In this document: piece by piece, positions 1 to 11,193 of the stretch
How the letters are laid out: every line of letters begins with the position of its first letter
Position numbering within the stretch: the first letter of the stretch is position 1
Assembly: GCF_030503895.2 (NCBI RefSeq)
Contig: NZ_CP129970.2
Location: 3,829,001-3,893,000, forward strand
DNA length: 64,000 nucleotides
Source of the DNA: Marivirga arenosa
GTDB lineage: Bacteria; Bacteroidota; Bacteroidia; Cytophagales; Cyclobacteriaceae
Direction: 5' to 3'
Position numbers and translations under genes: made by a program
Notes under the pieces: generated by a model
The model's input: the letters and a program-made list of their open reading frames with translations, nothing else
Told to the model about the DNA's origin: nothing
Database searches by the model: none

Positions 1-672
1 TTCAGCATATTCTCCAAGTGTAAGATGCACCTTAGCTAAAACGCCTTTTGCTACTTCCTTTGTAACAAATCCTCTCTTAACTGCAACATCTGGTAAATTT
101 TCAGCAGCAAATTGAAGATCTGATTTGATAAATCTATAAACATCATCCACTAGATTTCTTTTAGGCTGCGGTTCAGTATTAATTCCATCCACAATAGGAA
201 CGGCTCCAAAAGACCTCACCAAAAAAAAGTAAGCATTTGCTCTCATGAAGCGACTTAGTCCCATGAGACTATTGTAGTCCTCTGCGGGTAGCTCATCCTT
301 TCTATCTTCTACCAAACTCATAAGGTTATTTGCCTGATCAACAACTGAAAAGAGTGAAACGTACCCTTCGGTAAGAATGGGGTTTTGAGCAGTTACTTGA
401 GCATCTCTAAATTGTTGGTAGGCTCCATCAACGCTATAAATGTTACCGGCATACATGTCGCCCACTGCGATTAAAAACTTATCATTAAATGTAAACCATG
501 GCTCGAAATACATAGTTTCTGCAATACCATCAAAAGCAGTGATGCCCTCTGGTAAATCCGTTGGAGTTAGCTGTGTTTCAGATGGTGCGTTCAAAAACTC
601 ATCCGAACATGAAGACAAAACTAACAGAGTAAACAACGAGGCTAATCGATATTTATTTATTATTCGTTTCAT
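1..672 (-). CDS. SusD/RagB-family glycan-binding lipoprotein (3' part cut by window edge)
   Basis: The first 224 codons of a SusD-like surface lipoprotein; the frame is still open at base 1. The start (ATG at 670-672) gives a lipoprotein signal peptide ending in LSSC, followed by S-D-E-F-L-N-A-P, the usual SusD beginning. The helical, TPR-like pattern that follows (ARFMRANAYFFLVRSFGAVPIV-type segment near residue 160) is typical of SusD. SusD proteins cap the cognate SusC channel and bind the glycan. It lies 40 bp downstream of the SusC gene in the same direction, so the two are surely co-transcribed. Substrate is inferred only from the neighbouring GH16 and GH3 enzymes. Confidence 0.93.
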   Translation of the reverse strand, partial: MKRIINKYRLASLFTLLVLSSCSDEFLNAPSETQLTPTDLPEGITAFDGIAETMYFEPWFTFNDKFLIAVGDMYAGNIYSVDGAYQQFRDAQVTAQNPILTEGYVSLFSVVDQANNLMSLVEDRKDELPAEDYNSLMGLSRFMRANAYFFLVRSFGAVPIVDGINTEPQPKRNLVDDVYRFIKSDLQFAAENLPDVAVKRGFVTKEVAKGVLAKVHLTLGEYAE

Positions 673-712
673 AGTATATGTTTTAAAATTATTATTCCTA
701 AGTATTAATTTT

Positions 713-3700
713 TTAGAATTCTAAATTGATACCTAAAGAGGATATTCGAGGTACTGGAAATCTACCCAAATCAATACCATTTAGGGTCACATTTTGATCT
801 AAACTTCCTAATGATGGATCGAATCCAGAATACTTGGTGAAAGTGTACAAGTTTTGAACACTAGCATAAATTCTAGCTCTTGAGAAGAATCTATTAACTA
901 GTATTTTATCAGGAACGCGATAACTTAACATCACATTTTGTATTCTTAAGTAAGAACCATCTTCCACAAATCGGTCTGAAATTCTTCCGTTTCCGTTCGG
1001 ATCTGTAAGTGATAACCTTGGCTCATTGGTGTTTTCATTTACTCCCTGCTCAAATGCATTCAATGCTCGGGGAGTCACATTAGCAAACCTATCCCCGAAG
1101 CCCGGCACAATACCGTCTATATAATGTCGGGTAAAATTATAAATTTCATTGCCTTGACTTCCTTGAAGCGTAATATCAAGACTAAAATTTTTGTACTCCA
1201 TATTGCTAATAAAACTGTAGGTAAAATCTGGAATTGCATTTCCGATAGCTGCCTGATCATTCCCATCAATCACATTATCATTATTTAAATCTTTGAATCG
1301 GATATCACCTACTGCCGTGCCCTCCTCTTGGATAGGACCAGCTTCTAATTCTTCCTCACTTCTGAAAAGGCCATCCGTAACATAACCATAGAATTGGCCT
1401 ACAGGCTCCCCCTCTGTAGTTCTCGTGATAGTATATTGATCGAATTGCACTCTACCTAATAGAGATTGACCCTGACCTTGAAAACTGGTTAATTCATTAG
1501 TGTATGTTGAAAAAATGGCTGTAGTTTTCCATAAAAAGTCTTCTTTATTTAAATTTAGAGTTGTCAGACTTAACTCAAGCCCTTTGGTTTCGATAACCCC
1601 TGTATTTATAAAAAAGTCTTGCGCACTTTGATTTGATTCATCACTAATTCGTCTTGCTAAGAAATCTGAAGAATTTTTGATATAGAAATCTGTAGTTAGT
1701 TTCAGTCTATTGTTCAGGACAGCTGCATCAATTCCTAGATTAAATGAATTTAAAGCTTCCCATTTAATATTAGGGTTTCCCAAATTGTCTATTGTAGGTG
1801 AATTGCCGCCAAATGGTGAAGGCACTAAGGAAAGTATGGTTTGAAATCTATTGGGAGGAATATTTTGATTACCCACAGATCCATAACCTGCTCTCATTCT
1901 TAAATTATTGATGAAATTCAAATTGCTTAAAAACTCTTCATTACTTATGGTCCATCCACCTGAAACAGAGGGGAAATATCCCCACCTATTATTAGAACCA
2001 AAATTTGAAGAAGCATCCGCTCTTATTGAAGCTGAAAAAGAATATTTATCTTCAAATCCGTAAATTGCTCTTGAGATATACGAGGTCATAGCCCATCTTC
2101 CAGAGCCATTACCGTTTTCAGCAGTTTCGCTATCACCAAGGTCTAAATTTGTAAAATCTTCGTTCAAAAATTGACCAGTCCTGAAACCACTTAAATATTC
2201 ATATCTACTTTCCTGAGCTTCTTGCCCTACTAGAACTGTTAAATTATGTTTATCAGCAAAGGTCTTTTTATAAGTTAAATAATTTTTAAGATTCCAATAG
2301 TAGCTTTGCTCCTGTTGTTTGAAAGACCGATTTAGTGTTTCTACAATAGCGCCTAATTCAAATGCTGGAGCAAAAGAAGCAATTTTACCAAAGCCTAAAT
2401 CATATCCTAGCTCAGTTTTGAATGAAAGGCCATCAAAAAATTGAATCTCTCCAAATATATTTCCGAGAAGTTGTGTTCGTTGTGTTGTGGCGTTATTAAT
2501 TTGAGCTAAGGCAACGGGATTGGTAGCTTCATTTCCGCCTGATCCTACATTATTTGCAGGACCAGCAAATGAACCATCTGAGAACCTCACGGGTAGCTCT
2601 GGTGATTGCCTTAATGAATTCATAACAATACCGCCACTATCATCATTTCTGACAACTCTTTGAAGCGACCTATTAATTGATAAATTATTACCAATTTTAA
2701 GCCAAGAATTAACTTTACTATCCACATTTACTCTAAGTGATAATCTATCAAATCCCGAGTTAATAATGGTTCCTTCTTGATCAAAATAGCTAAAGGATGT
2801 ATAATATCTTGTATCTTCATTTCCTCCAGATATTGATAGTTGATGATTTTGAATTGGAGCAGGTCTAAATATCTCTCTTTGCCAATCTGTACCGCTTCCC
2901 AGTAACTCTGGGGTTTGATATTGAAAAGGGATAGGCTCTCCATTTAATTCGAAAAGCTTAGTTTGATACCTTGCATAGTCAGGTAAGTCTAATACATCTA
3001 CAAAATTGATGTTCTCCTGTACGCCAAAATAAGTTTCATAGGCTATTTTAGCTTTTCCTCGACTACCTTTTTTGGTGGTGATAAGCACAACCCCATTCGC
3101 ACCATTTGCTCCATAGATTGCGGTGGCAGATGCATCTTTTAGAATGTCGATAGATTCGATGTCAGATATATTCAATCCAGCTAGTGCTGAATTTCTCGTC
3201 TGTCCATCTCCCCCACCAAAAAGTCCGAATGAAAATGATTCATTGTTTCTATCAGGAAATACTGGTGTTCCATCAATTACATATAGAGGTTCATTCCCGT
3301 TTATTGATGTTATACCTCTTATCTGAACCGAAATACCTCCACCAGGAGTTCCTGAATTCTGAGTTACGTTGACACCTGCAGCCTTACCTATTAACGCCTG
3401 ATCAATAGAGGTAAAGGGCTTGTCTTGTATTTCATCGGCTTTCACCGAAGAAATAGCACCAGTTAAGTCTTCTCGTCTTTGGGTACCAAAACCTATCACC
3501 ACTACTTCATTTAGTGTTTCGGCATCATCTGTCATAGTTACACTCATGGAAGTGTTAAATTTTGCTGGTAATCTTAAAGTCTTAAGACCTACAAAACTGA
3601 ATACCAAGATAGCGTCTTCCGGAACATTATTTAATTTAAAGGAACCATCAGCATTTGTGCTAATTCCTTCACTAGTTCCTTCAATCATTACGTTTACACC

Positions 3701-3823
3701 AGGAATAGGTGATCCTTCATAAATAACTTTACCTTCAACCACTTGCGTTCCTTGTGCATAAATTACACTAGCACGAAGTAAAATGGTAAAAATTAAAACT
3801 GCTTTTAGGAAATGTTTCATCAT
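713..3823 (-). CDS. SusC/RagA-family TonB-linked outer-membrane transporter
   Basis: A 1036-residue TonB-dependent transporter of the SusC type. It has an N-terminal signal peptide ending near IYAQG, then a carboxypeptidase-D-regulatory-like beta-sandwich (about residues 25-105), the plug domain (about 115-235, with the SusC-typical segment PLYVIDGTPV and the ATAIYGANGANGV motif), and a long beta-barrel ending in an aromatic residue (NLEF). SusC imports oligosaccharides across the outer membrane with TonB energy, with SusD as lid. It is first of the susCD pair and lies 0.7 kb downstream of the hybrid regulator gene, which probably controls it. Confidence 0.97.
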   Translation of the reverse strand: MMKHFLKAVLIFTILLRASVIYAQGTQVVEGKVIYEGSPIPGVNVMIEGTSEGISTNADGSFKLNNVPEDAILVFSFVGLKTLRLPAKFNTSMSVTMTDDAETLNEVVVIGFGTQRREDLTGAISSVKADEIQDKPFTSIDQALIGKAAGVNVTQNSGTPGGGISVQIRGITSINGNEPLYVIDGTPVFPDRNNESFSFGLFGGGDGQTRNSALAGLNISDIESIDILKDASATAIYGANGANGVVLITTKKGSRGKAKIAYETYFGVQENINFVDVLDLPDYARYQTKLFELNGEPIPFQYQTPELLGSGTDWQREIFRPAPIQNHQLSISGGNEDTRYYTSFSYFDQEGTIINSGFDRLSLRVNVDSKVNSWLKIGNNLSINRSLQRVVRNDDSGGIVMNSLRQSPELPVRFSDGSFAGPANNVGSGGNEATNPVALAQINNATTQRTQLLGNIFGEIQFFDGLSFKTELGYDLGFGKIASFAPAFELGAIVETLNRSFKQQEQSYYWNLKNYLTYKKTFADKHNLTVLVGQEAQESRYEYLSGFRTGQFLNEDFTNLDLGDSETAENGNGSGRWAMTSYISRAIYGFEDKYSFSASIRADASSNFGSNNRWGYFPSVSGGWTISNEEFLSNLNFINNLRMRAGYGSVGNQNIPPNRFQTILSLVPSPFGGNSPTIDNLGNPNIKWEALNSFNLGIDAAVLNNRLKLTTDFYIKNSSDFLARRISDESNQSAQDFFINTGVIETKGLELSLTTLNLNKEDFLWKTTAIFSTYTNELTSFQGQGQSLLGRVQFDQYTITRTTEGEPVGQFYGYVTDGLFRSEEELEAGPIQEEGTAVGDIRFKDLNNDNVIDGNDQAAIGNAIPDFTYSFISNMEYKNFSLDITLQGSQGNEIYNFTRHYIDGIVPGFGDRFANVTPRALNAFEQGVNENTNEPRLSLTDPNGNGRISDRFVEDGSYLRIQNVMLSYRVPDKILVNRFFSRARIYASVQNLYTFTKYSGFDPSLGSLDQNVTLNGIDLGRFPVPRISSLGINLEF

Positions 3824-4530
3824 AGTAGTAACAAATTGTAATTAACTTTTAATTATTCGACATTAGTCTGTCCCTTTTTAAGCGATCAAAAGTTGCGTTC
3901 CCATCAACTATTTTTTAAGCTTTGTTTTTCTAAACTCAAGCTCTTTGATCTGTCTTAAAGGTCTATGAAAAGAAGATTAATAAGTAGAACAAATGATGCG
4001 TTTTATATGAAAAATAGTGCACAAAAGCCCCTTTTTGGTCATATTTATGAATTTATCCACTGGAAAATTGAAATTCTAATTTCTATTAAACGGAAGCATC
4101 TTCTATATTCAAAAAATTACAAATCAGGTATTTTTCATCAAGAGGATTTGAATAATTCTGTAAAATATTTTGAACGCATCTAAATTGAATACTTGCCCTA
4201 GTTATTTCTTAAAGGAAATAATTATGGTTTGCTATTGATAGATGCTTTAGATAAAAGGATATTGGGATGCTCACTAAGTGTAAGACCAAATCATATTTAA
4301 ATCAAAATGGAATCATGCAAATTGAATGGATTGAAAAATACTCAACTGCCCTTATGATTACTCATAAAACGCCTCTGCATTCAAAAACGGGATAGTTATA
4401 TGCGTTTTTTTGTGCTAATAATGTACGATACTAAACTTTGATCCTGTAAGACTACATTATAAAATATGAACGTAAAGCCTTCAAGCCTGCTTTTCATTAT
4501 TGTAGAAAATAAAAATTTTGACTTTGAATT
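3824..4530. other. Intergenic region between susC and the hybrid regulator
   Basis: About 700 bases without a convincing gene. It must hold the promoter of the susCD pair, read leftwards, and probably the binding site of the AraC domain of the regulator encoded to its right. I see no repeat, hairpin or coding signal I can defend. A 72-codon open frame on the plus strand (3965-4183) has low-complexity composition and no recognisable domain, and I take it as chance. Confidence 0.5.
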
Positions 4531-7500
4531 TTATTCCTCGCTTAAGCTTTTGTTTTGAGTAGGCAAATGCCCAAACTTTAATTTAAAGCATTTTGTAAAA
4601 TAAGATGGCGAAGTAAAACCAACTTTATAGCAAATTTCATTTATATTATCATCTCCTGAATTGATAAGGTGCTTTGCTCTCTCTAATCTTACATTTCTTA
4701 TGAATTCATTTACGGATACACCTGTTAAAGCTTTAATTTTACGATACAATTGACTTCTGCTTAAAAATATTTTTGACGCTAAAAAATCTACATTAAGCTC
4801 AGGTTTGCTAATGTTATCGTTAATTACGAGCAGTATTTTTTGAATGAATTTTAAATCTACGCTTGTAGTGTTTTGTGTGCCTTCTTTTATGACCCCAGTG
4901 TATAAGTTATTAAAAATCAATTGTCTACTTTTAATTAATTGAGCTAAACTTGACAGTAAAATATTCATATCAAAGGGTTTGCTTAAATATATGTCTGCTC
5001 CGGCATCTAGACCTTCAACCTTATGAGAAACCATGGCTTTTGCTGATAACATTAATATTGGGATGTGACTTATCTTAATATTTGCTTTTACATTTTTACA
5101 AAGTTCAAGCCCATTCATTTTCGGCATAATTACATCGGTAATGATGATGTCAGGTAGTTTACTGACCGCCAAATCATAACCTTTTTTGCCATTTTCTGCC
5201 ACTATTACTTTATAGGTTGTTTTTAGCTCATTTTGCAAGTAATTCCTTAATTCATTGTTATCCTCCACAATTAGTACTGTGTATTCCTTTTTGGTTTTAT
5301 TGTCGTCAGCTTCAGGCTCAACCTCTTTGGCAGGCGGAAGTTCTAAATTCTTTATAAAATGTTCCCTTTGAAAGGGTTTATCATTAAAATCATCTTCCTT
5401 AAACTTATTCTTTCCCTTAGGAAAACTTACAGTAAAGATAGTCCCTTGATTTAATACACTTGTAACATTTATTTTACCCTTGTTTAATTCTACAAATTCT
5501 TTTACAACTTCTAATCCAATACCTGTACTACCATAGTAAGCTTTGTTCAAATTATTTATCTGATAGAATCGATCGAATATTTTACCCAAGTTCTTCTTAT
5601 CTAATCCCGGCCCCGTATCTTCAACAGAAATTGCATAAAAGTCTGAAATACTAGAATCATTCCTTTTAGTTTCAACCACTTCTGGATTCAACTGCTCAAC
5701 AATTTTGACTTTTATGGTTCCTCCGTCTGGTGTAAACTTGATTGCATTCGAAATCAAATTAAACATGATTTTCTCAAACATATTAGGGTCTAGCCAGTCC
5801 TTTAATTCTTGAGCTGTAGTTTCCAAGGATATGTCAATTTTTCTAAGCGAAGCCTCTTCTGAAAAATAATCAATTATATCTCGCACAAAATCAACTATCT
5901 CAATCTCCGACACTTGTAAAGAAACCGCATTATATTTGAGCGTATTAAAATCCATTAGTTCATTGATAAGTCTAGCTAATCGATCAGAACTTTTGTGAAT
6001 GGTTTTTAACTTACCGTAAACTGAACTTGAAAGTGCTTCGTATTCATTTTTCAGGATATCTTCAAGAGGGTTTATTATTAGTGTAAGCGGAGTTCTAAAT
6101 TCGTGGGAGATATTGGTAAAAAACTGCAGCTTTTTACTGTTTAGTTTTTCAATTTGATTTGCTCGCTCTCTTTCTAAAATTATAGCCTGCTTGGACTTTA
6201 CTCTATTTTTATATAATCTAGCTATAAAAAACAAAAAGATTCCAAGCAATAAAATGTAAAGAAAATACGCGTAATATGTTTTCCACCAGGGAGGTAAAAT
6301 TGTAATTCGCAATGTTAATATTTTTGACTCTTGATCCCTATTTCTACCTACAGATTTGAGTTTAAAAAGGTATTTTCCGGGTTCCAGATTTGTATAGGTT
6401 GCTGAAGTATTATTTCCCACATGATTCCAATCATCCTCAAAGCCTTTTAAATAATAAGCATATTTATTCTTCCGTGTATCTTTAAAATCAATTCCTACAT
6501 ATTCGATTGTAAAAACGGATTGATCATGATTGAGGGTTATTTGTTTTGTTTGAGAAATTACTTTGGTTAATGGAGAGTCTTCGTCATCAAGACTAACTGA
6601 TTTATTAAATAATTTAAAATCTGCAAGATATAAATGCGGATCATTTTCAACTTCAAGAACTTCATCTGGATTAAAGTAGTTCAGGCCTTCATAGTTTCCA
6701 AAATATAAATACCCTTTATTATCTCTATAGACAGCATTATTTCTAAATTCATTTGAAAGCAAACCGTCTTCTTGAGTAAAATTGGTGCTTTTTCTATTCT
6801 TAAAATCTAATTTAGTTAAGCCATTTCCCCCACTAATCCACAAGTTGTCATTATTATCCGTGATAATGGCTCTCACTGATTTTTCTTCCAAATTCGGAAA
6901 TGAATCGTAATTCAAGAAAGAGTTTGCCTTTTTGTCAAAACTAAACAACCCTGCACCGTCAGTTCCAATCCAGATTGTTTTATCGTTAGACTCGTAAATT
7001 GATAAGATAAGTTCAATTGAATTGTGGTTATTTGCAGCTTTCACCATTTCAGCTTGCATAGCAGTTAGCTGAGTCCCCTTTTCAGATTTTAATTGTAATC
7101 GATATAGTCCTGATATAGTACCTATCCATAAATAATTATCAGAATCTACCAGCACCTTTCTAATAAGCGCTCTATCAATGTCACTCCCATCTGAAGCCTT
7201 CATATTTACATGAAAAAAGTCTTTTTCAGTGGGATTGTAATAATGCAATCCTCTCGAAAATGTTCCTATCCAGATTCTTCCGGTTGAGTCTTCTGAAAAG
7301 CTAAGAATTCTATTAGACTTCAAACCCGAAGTGTTTGCAATGTTAAAATTTTCAAATTGATCATTTCCATTTCTAAGTAAATAAATGCCTCTACTCCAAC
7401 TGCCTAGCCAGATGTTCTGCCTACTGTCAATAAATATAGTTTGTATATCTTTTGCATCTAACCCACTATAATAGAATTGATTTTCTTCATTTACTTGAAT

Positions 7501-8724
7501 AATGCTTTTTTCTTCAGGATCATATATATCAATTCCGCCTCCCTCACTACTCATAATAATTTTGCCTGATTGATTCTTAACTACAGAAGTTACCGTACTG
7601 GCTTGTAAAGTATTTTCGTCATTAGGTAATGCTTCAATTGAATGGAATTTATTATTGGTTTCATTAAAAGTGCCCAAACCTTTATTGTAGTATCCTAACC
7701 AAACGATATTTTCATTATCTTCATAAAGCGCCCAAATGGAATTGGATTTAAGACCTCTTTCTTGCCTTATATTGTACAGGTACTTTTGATATACTTCTCC
7801 TTTTTCGTTGACTATTATCAAACCATCGTTTTCTGTTCCACAGAAAATAAAATTAGGGTTAACCTCAATAAGAGATAAAATTTTATTTTGTGTGATGGGA
7901 TAAATATCAAATTGGTAATTATCAATATCAGGTTTTACTCTCATTAAACCATTCGAAGTGGTGCCAATCCATAAGAAACCACGATTATCGACTTGTAAAC
8001 TTTCAATTGGAGCTGAAATTGGAGATTTTTGAAATTTATCTTTAAATATTGGAGTAGCATGATAGCTATTGTCTACAGCAAATAAACCATGATTAGAGCC
8101 TACATAAATTACGCCCGACTTACTTTTTGACAAACTTGAAATTTGAAAATCAGTTTTCTGGAGAAGGTCTGTTGCAACTCTTGTAATTTCTAGCTTCTGC
8201 AGATCCATTTTAAACAAGCCAAAGCCATAAGTGCCTATTATTAGATTGCCGTTATTATCCTGTATAAGGCTGTTAATAGAAGCAGGTTGTCCATAGTCAT
8301 TTTCAATTGCTTCTTTAATATTTACATGGACAAAAATGTCAAGATTGCGATCATAATAACACAATCCTTCTTTTGTTCCCACCCACAACTTATTGTTACT
8401 ATCTAAATATAGTGTTTTGACAAAGTCACTGATAATCCCCTTGCTACTGGTGTAGTCAAAGTTGTATGCAATATAATTCAGCCCATCATATCTATATAAT
8501 CCAGATCCATCAGTTCCAATCCATATAAATTCATTTTTATCTTTTACAATGGATGTAATAGCTCTTTTAGATGTGGCTTCTGAAATGCTATTGAACTGAT
8601 AGTTATCAAACTTATTTTGGGAAAATAATAGATTCAAAACACAAAAAAATAGGATAATTAGATTTGTGACTTTTTTTATATCTATCTTAAAATACTTATA
8701 CATCTTGAATTTTCCTTTATACAC
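4531..8724 (-). CDS. Hybrid two-component system regulator (HTCS) of the polysaccharide locus
   Basis: A 1397-residue one-protein two-component system. Order: N-terminal signal/anchor helix (about 18-36), two-component-regulator propeller repeats with recurring IWIGT/LWIGT motifs (about 40-700), a Y_Y_Y domain (about 725-790), a membrane helix (about 797-820), a HisKA domain with the ISHEFRTPL phospho-acceptor His, an HATPase domain with N and G boxes, a receiver domain (about 1147-1270; Asp in IIITDVIMP), and a C-terminal AraC DNA-binding domain (about 1294-1390). Such proteins sense an oligosaccharide in the periplasm and switch on the nearby susCD and hydrolase genes. A second start at 8703 (M8) is equally possible. 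Confidence 0.96.
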   Translation of the reverse strand: MYKGKFKMYKYFKIDIKKVTNLIILFFCVLNLLFSQNKFDNYQFNSISEATSKRAITSIVKDKNEFIWIGTDGSGLYRYDGLNYIAYNFDYTSSKGIISDFVKTLYLDSNNKLWVGTKEGLCYYDRNLDIFVHVNIKEAIENDYGQPASINSLIQDNNGNLIIGTYGFGLFKMDLQKLEITRVATDLLQKTDFQISSLSKSKSGVIYVGSNHGLFAVDNSYHATPIFKDKFQKSPISAPIESLQVDNRGFLWIGTTSNGLMRVKPDIDNYQFDIYPITQNKILSLIEVNPNFIFCGTENDGLIIVNEKGEVYQKYLYNIRQERGLKSNSIWALYEDNENIVWLGYYNKGLGTFNETNNKFHSIEALPNDENTLQASTVTSVVKNQSGKIIMSSEGGGIDIYDPEEKSIIQVNEENQFYYSGLDAKDIQTIFIDSRQNIWLGSWSRGIYLLRNGNDQFENFNIANTSGLKSNRILSFSEDSTGRIWIGTFSRGLHYYNPTEKDFFHVNMKASDGSDIDRALIRKVLVDSDNYLWIGTISGLYRLQLKSEKGTQLTAMQAEMVKAANNHNSIELILSIYESNDKTIWIGTDGAGLFSFDKKANSFLNYDSFPNLEEKSVRAIITDNNDNLWISGGNGLTKLDFKNRKSTNFTQEDGLLSNEFRNNAVYRDNKGYLYFGNYEGLNYFNPDEVLEVENDPHLYLADFKLFNKSVSLDDEDSPLTKVISQTKQITLNHDQSVFTIEYVGIDFKDTRKNKYAYYLKGFEDDWNHVGNNTSATYTNLEPGKYLFKLKSVGRNRDQESKILTLRITILPPWWKTYYAYFLYILLLGIFLFFIARLYKNRVKSKQAIILERERANQIEKLNSKKLQFFTNISHEFRTPLTLIINPLEDILKNEYEALSSSVYGKLKTIHKSSDRLARLINELMDFNTLKYNAVSLQVSEIEIVDFVRDIIDYFSEEASLRKIDISLETTAQELKDWLDPNMFEKIMFNLISNAIKFTPDGGTIKVKIVEQLNPEVVETKRNDSSISDFYAISVEDTGPGLDKKNLGKIFDRFYQINNLNKAYYGSTGIGLEVVKEFVELNKGKINVTSVLNQGTIFTVSFPKGKNKFKEDDFNDKPFQREHFIKNLELPPAKEVEPEADDNKTKKEYTVLIVEDNNELRNYLQNELKTTYKVIVAENGKKGYDLAVSKLPDIIITDVIMPKMNGLELCKNVKANIKISHIPILMLSAKAMVSHKVEGLDAGADIYLSKPFDMNILLSSLAQLIKSRQLIFNNLYTGVIKEGTQNTTSVDLKFIQKILLVINDNISKPELNVDFLASKIFLSRSQLYRKIKALTGVSVNEFIRNVRLERAKHLINSGDDNINEICYKVGFTSPSYFTKCFKLKFGHLPTQNKSLSEE

Positions 8725-8910
8725 ACAATCATCACTTTAGCTTACATCATTTTCATAAATAATCTAGCAAAGGACGAAGCCCCCACATCAGCAAAACAAT
8801 TCTAATGCTATTATTCTTAACGTAAAGACTCCCCAAACTTTGAAGTGTTCAATTATGCCTATGCATCATGTATCAAATTGATCAAGTAATTGACTAATGC
8901 AATACTCTTA

Positions 8911-11193
8911 CTACTTCAATTCAAATGCTGCACTTAGTCCTTTCACTGAACTTTCACCAATCATGATATTAAAAACACCAGGCTCAACAATAAATTGACC
9001 CTGATTATCATAAAAGCCTAAATCTTCCTCTGTAAGAGTAAATTCAACCGTTTTAGCTTCTCCTTTTTTCAAATCTACCAATTCAAATCTCTTTAATTCT
9101 TTTACAGGTCTCACTAAGCTAGCAACCTCATCATTTATATACAATTGAACTACTTCTTTCCCATCATAATTTCCTGTATTCTTCACCTCTACAGAAATAA
9201 CTATTTCTTCAGCTCGATTATAGGTTTCTTTCTTCAGCTTTAAATTACTATAGGCAAAACTTGTGTAGCTTAAACCATAACCAAATGGATATAAAGGAAT
9301 TTTTTCTGCATCGATATAATGAGACCAAAATACATTATTATCTTTATTTATAGGTCTTCCTGTACTATAATTATTGTAGTAGATTGGGCTTTGCCCGACA
9401 TTTCTAGGAAAAGACATTGGTAACTTTCCACTTGGATTGTAATCACCATATAAAACTTGCGCAACAGCATTACCGGTCTGAGTTCCTAATTGCCATGCCT
9501 CCACAATAGCAGGAATATTTTCTGCTGCCCATGGAATAGCAAGCGGACGGCCATTATTTAAAACCAATACAATCTTGGAATTTACTTTGTATATTTCTTC
9601 TAATAGTTGTTGCTGATTTCCCGGTAATCCTAGTTCTGTCCTACTTCTACCCTCACCACTCTGGAAGCCATGCTCGCCTAATACAATGATCACGATATCT
9701 GCATTTTTTGCTAACTTCTTAGCTGCTTCGAATCCGGAGAAATCCGTGCTATTAATTTTAGTTTCGTAAACAAAAGCTGTTTCACCGATGGCTAGATCAG
9801 TTCCTTTTTCAAAAACAAGCTGATTCTCGGCATACTTTTCTAATCCTTCTAGAACAGAAACGGCTGTCCCATCATCTGAAGCTAATCTCCAGCTTCCCAG
9901 AGGACTATTTTTATCGTCTGCCAGGTCACCTATTAAAGCAATCTTTAAACCTGATTTCTTTAAGGGAAGCAATTCGTTTTCATTCTTTAGCAGAACGATT
10001 GACTTTTTAGCCATGTCCAACACAGCTTCATGATTTTCTTCGCTTCCAATTACAGAGTTTTCACGTTCTTCGCTACAATACTTATATGGATCATCAAATA
10101 GCCCTAATTCAAATTTCACTCTTAAAATCCGTCTGGTAGCATCATCTACCAAACCTTCCTTTATTTTTCCTTCTTTTACCAACTTTACTAATTCCGCAAC
10201 ATAAATATGCGATTCCATGTCCATATCTGATCCAGCTACAATTGCTTTTCTGGCAGCATCTGACTCATCTTCAGCATATCCGTGAGCAATCATTTCTCGG
10301 ATAGAGGCCCAATCCGAGATTACAAATCCATTAAACTTCCAATCGCCTTTTAAAATATCTCTCTGTAAAAATACATTGCCAGTGGCAGGAACACCATTAA
10401 GCGTATTAAAAGAATTCATAACAGTACGCACACCTGCATCCACGGAAGCTTTAAATGTAGGCAGTACGGAATTGTATAGTTTTGAAATGCTCATATCGGC
10501 CATATTGTATTCTAATCCTGCTTCTGCGAAGCCATAGCCAGCAAAGTGCTTGGCACAAGCTGCAATGGTATTATTTGCAGCTAATGATTCCCCTTGAAAT
10601 CCTTTAATTCTTGCTATTGCAATCTGACTACCTAAATAGGGATCTTCCCCTGCACCTTCCATCACTCTCCCCCATCTGGCATCATTTGAAACATCTACAT
10701 TAGGCGCAAAAGTCCAGTTTAAACCAGAAGCGGCAGCCTCAGCACTGGCCACACTAGCAGACTTTTGTATTGCTTCTAAATCCCAACTAGCCGCTTCAGC
10801 CAAAGGAATAGGACTTAATGTTTTATGACCGTGAATAACATCATAGCCAAATATCAAAGGTATTCCTAATCTGGTCTCTTCAACAGCAATCTTCTGCACC
10901 GCCCTCACATTTTTTACTCCAGTCACATTTAGCATTGACCCAACTAAACCATCTTTTAAGTGCTGGAATTTTTCTTGTTCGGTCCCACCTTCCGGTCTTG
11001 GACCAGTAAAATCCCATGTCCCATTATATTGGTTCATTTGACCTATTTTCTCCTCAAGCGTCATTTCTTCCATTAATAGCGTAATCCGCTCCTCAATAGA
11101 CAATGCGGTATTCAGGTGTGCTTCCGTTTGCGCATGTGCTAATGAGAGCAGACTTAACATTAGCGCGGTGAAAATTATCGTTTTATGATTCAT
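8911..11193 (-). CDS. Glycoside hydrolase family 3 beta-glucosidase
   Basis: A 760-residue secreted or periplasmic GH3 enzyme. The signal peptide ends at about residue 21 (AHAQ). The N-terminal TIM-barrel domain contains the KHF motif (215-217) and the nucleophile Asp294 in VISDW. The alpha/beta sandwich domain follows (about 400-610), then a fibronectin III-like C-terminal domain (about 670-755). Length and layout match BglX-type beta-glucosidases, which release glucose from the non-reducing end of beta-glucosides. Next to a GH16 endo-glucanase and susCD, the natural role is final breakdown of beta-1,3-glucan oligosaccharides. It lies 210 bp downstream of the GH16 gene. Confidence 0.96.
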   Translation of the reverse strand: MNHKTIIFTALMLSLLSLAHAQTEAHLNTALSIEERITLLMEEMTLEEKIGQMNQYNGTWDFTGPRPEGGTEQEKFQHLKDGLVGSMLNVTGVKNVRAVQKIAVEETRLGIPLIFGYDVIHGHKTLSPIPLAEAASWDLEAIQKSASVASAEAAASGLNWTFAPNVDVSNDARWGRVMEGAGEDPYLGSQIAIARIKGFQGESLAANNTIAACAKHFAGYGFAEAGLEYNMADMSISKLYNSVLPTFKASVDAGVRTVMNSFNTLNGVPATGNVFLQRDILKGDWKFNGFVISDWASIREMIAHGYAEDESDAARKAIVAGSDMDMESHIYVAELVKLVKEGKIKEGLVDDATRRILRVKFELGLFDDPYKYCSEERENSVIGSEENHEAVLDMAKKSIVLLKNENELLPLKKSGLKIALIGDLADDKNSPLGSWRLASDDGTAVSVLEGLEKYAENQLVFEKGTDLAIGETAFVYETKINSTDFSGFEAAKKLAKNADIVIIVLGEHGFQSGEGRSRTELGLPGNQQQLLEEIYKVNSKIVLVLNNGRPLAIPWAAENIPAIVEAWQLGTQTGNAVAQVLYGDYNPSGKLPMSFPRNVGQSPIYYNNYSTGRPINKDNNVFWSHYIDAEKIPLYPFGYGLSYTSFAYSNLKLKKETYNRAEEIVISVEVKNTGNYDGKEVVQLYINDEVASLVRPVKELKRFELVDLKKGEAKTVEFTLTEEDLGFYDNQGQFIVEPGVFNIMIGESSVKGLSAAFELK

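Noticed and set aside
3965-4183. 72-codon plus-strand open frame
   Set aside because: No domain, low-complexity Lys/Ile-rich composition, and it lies in the susC upstream region; probably chance.
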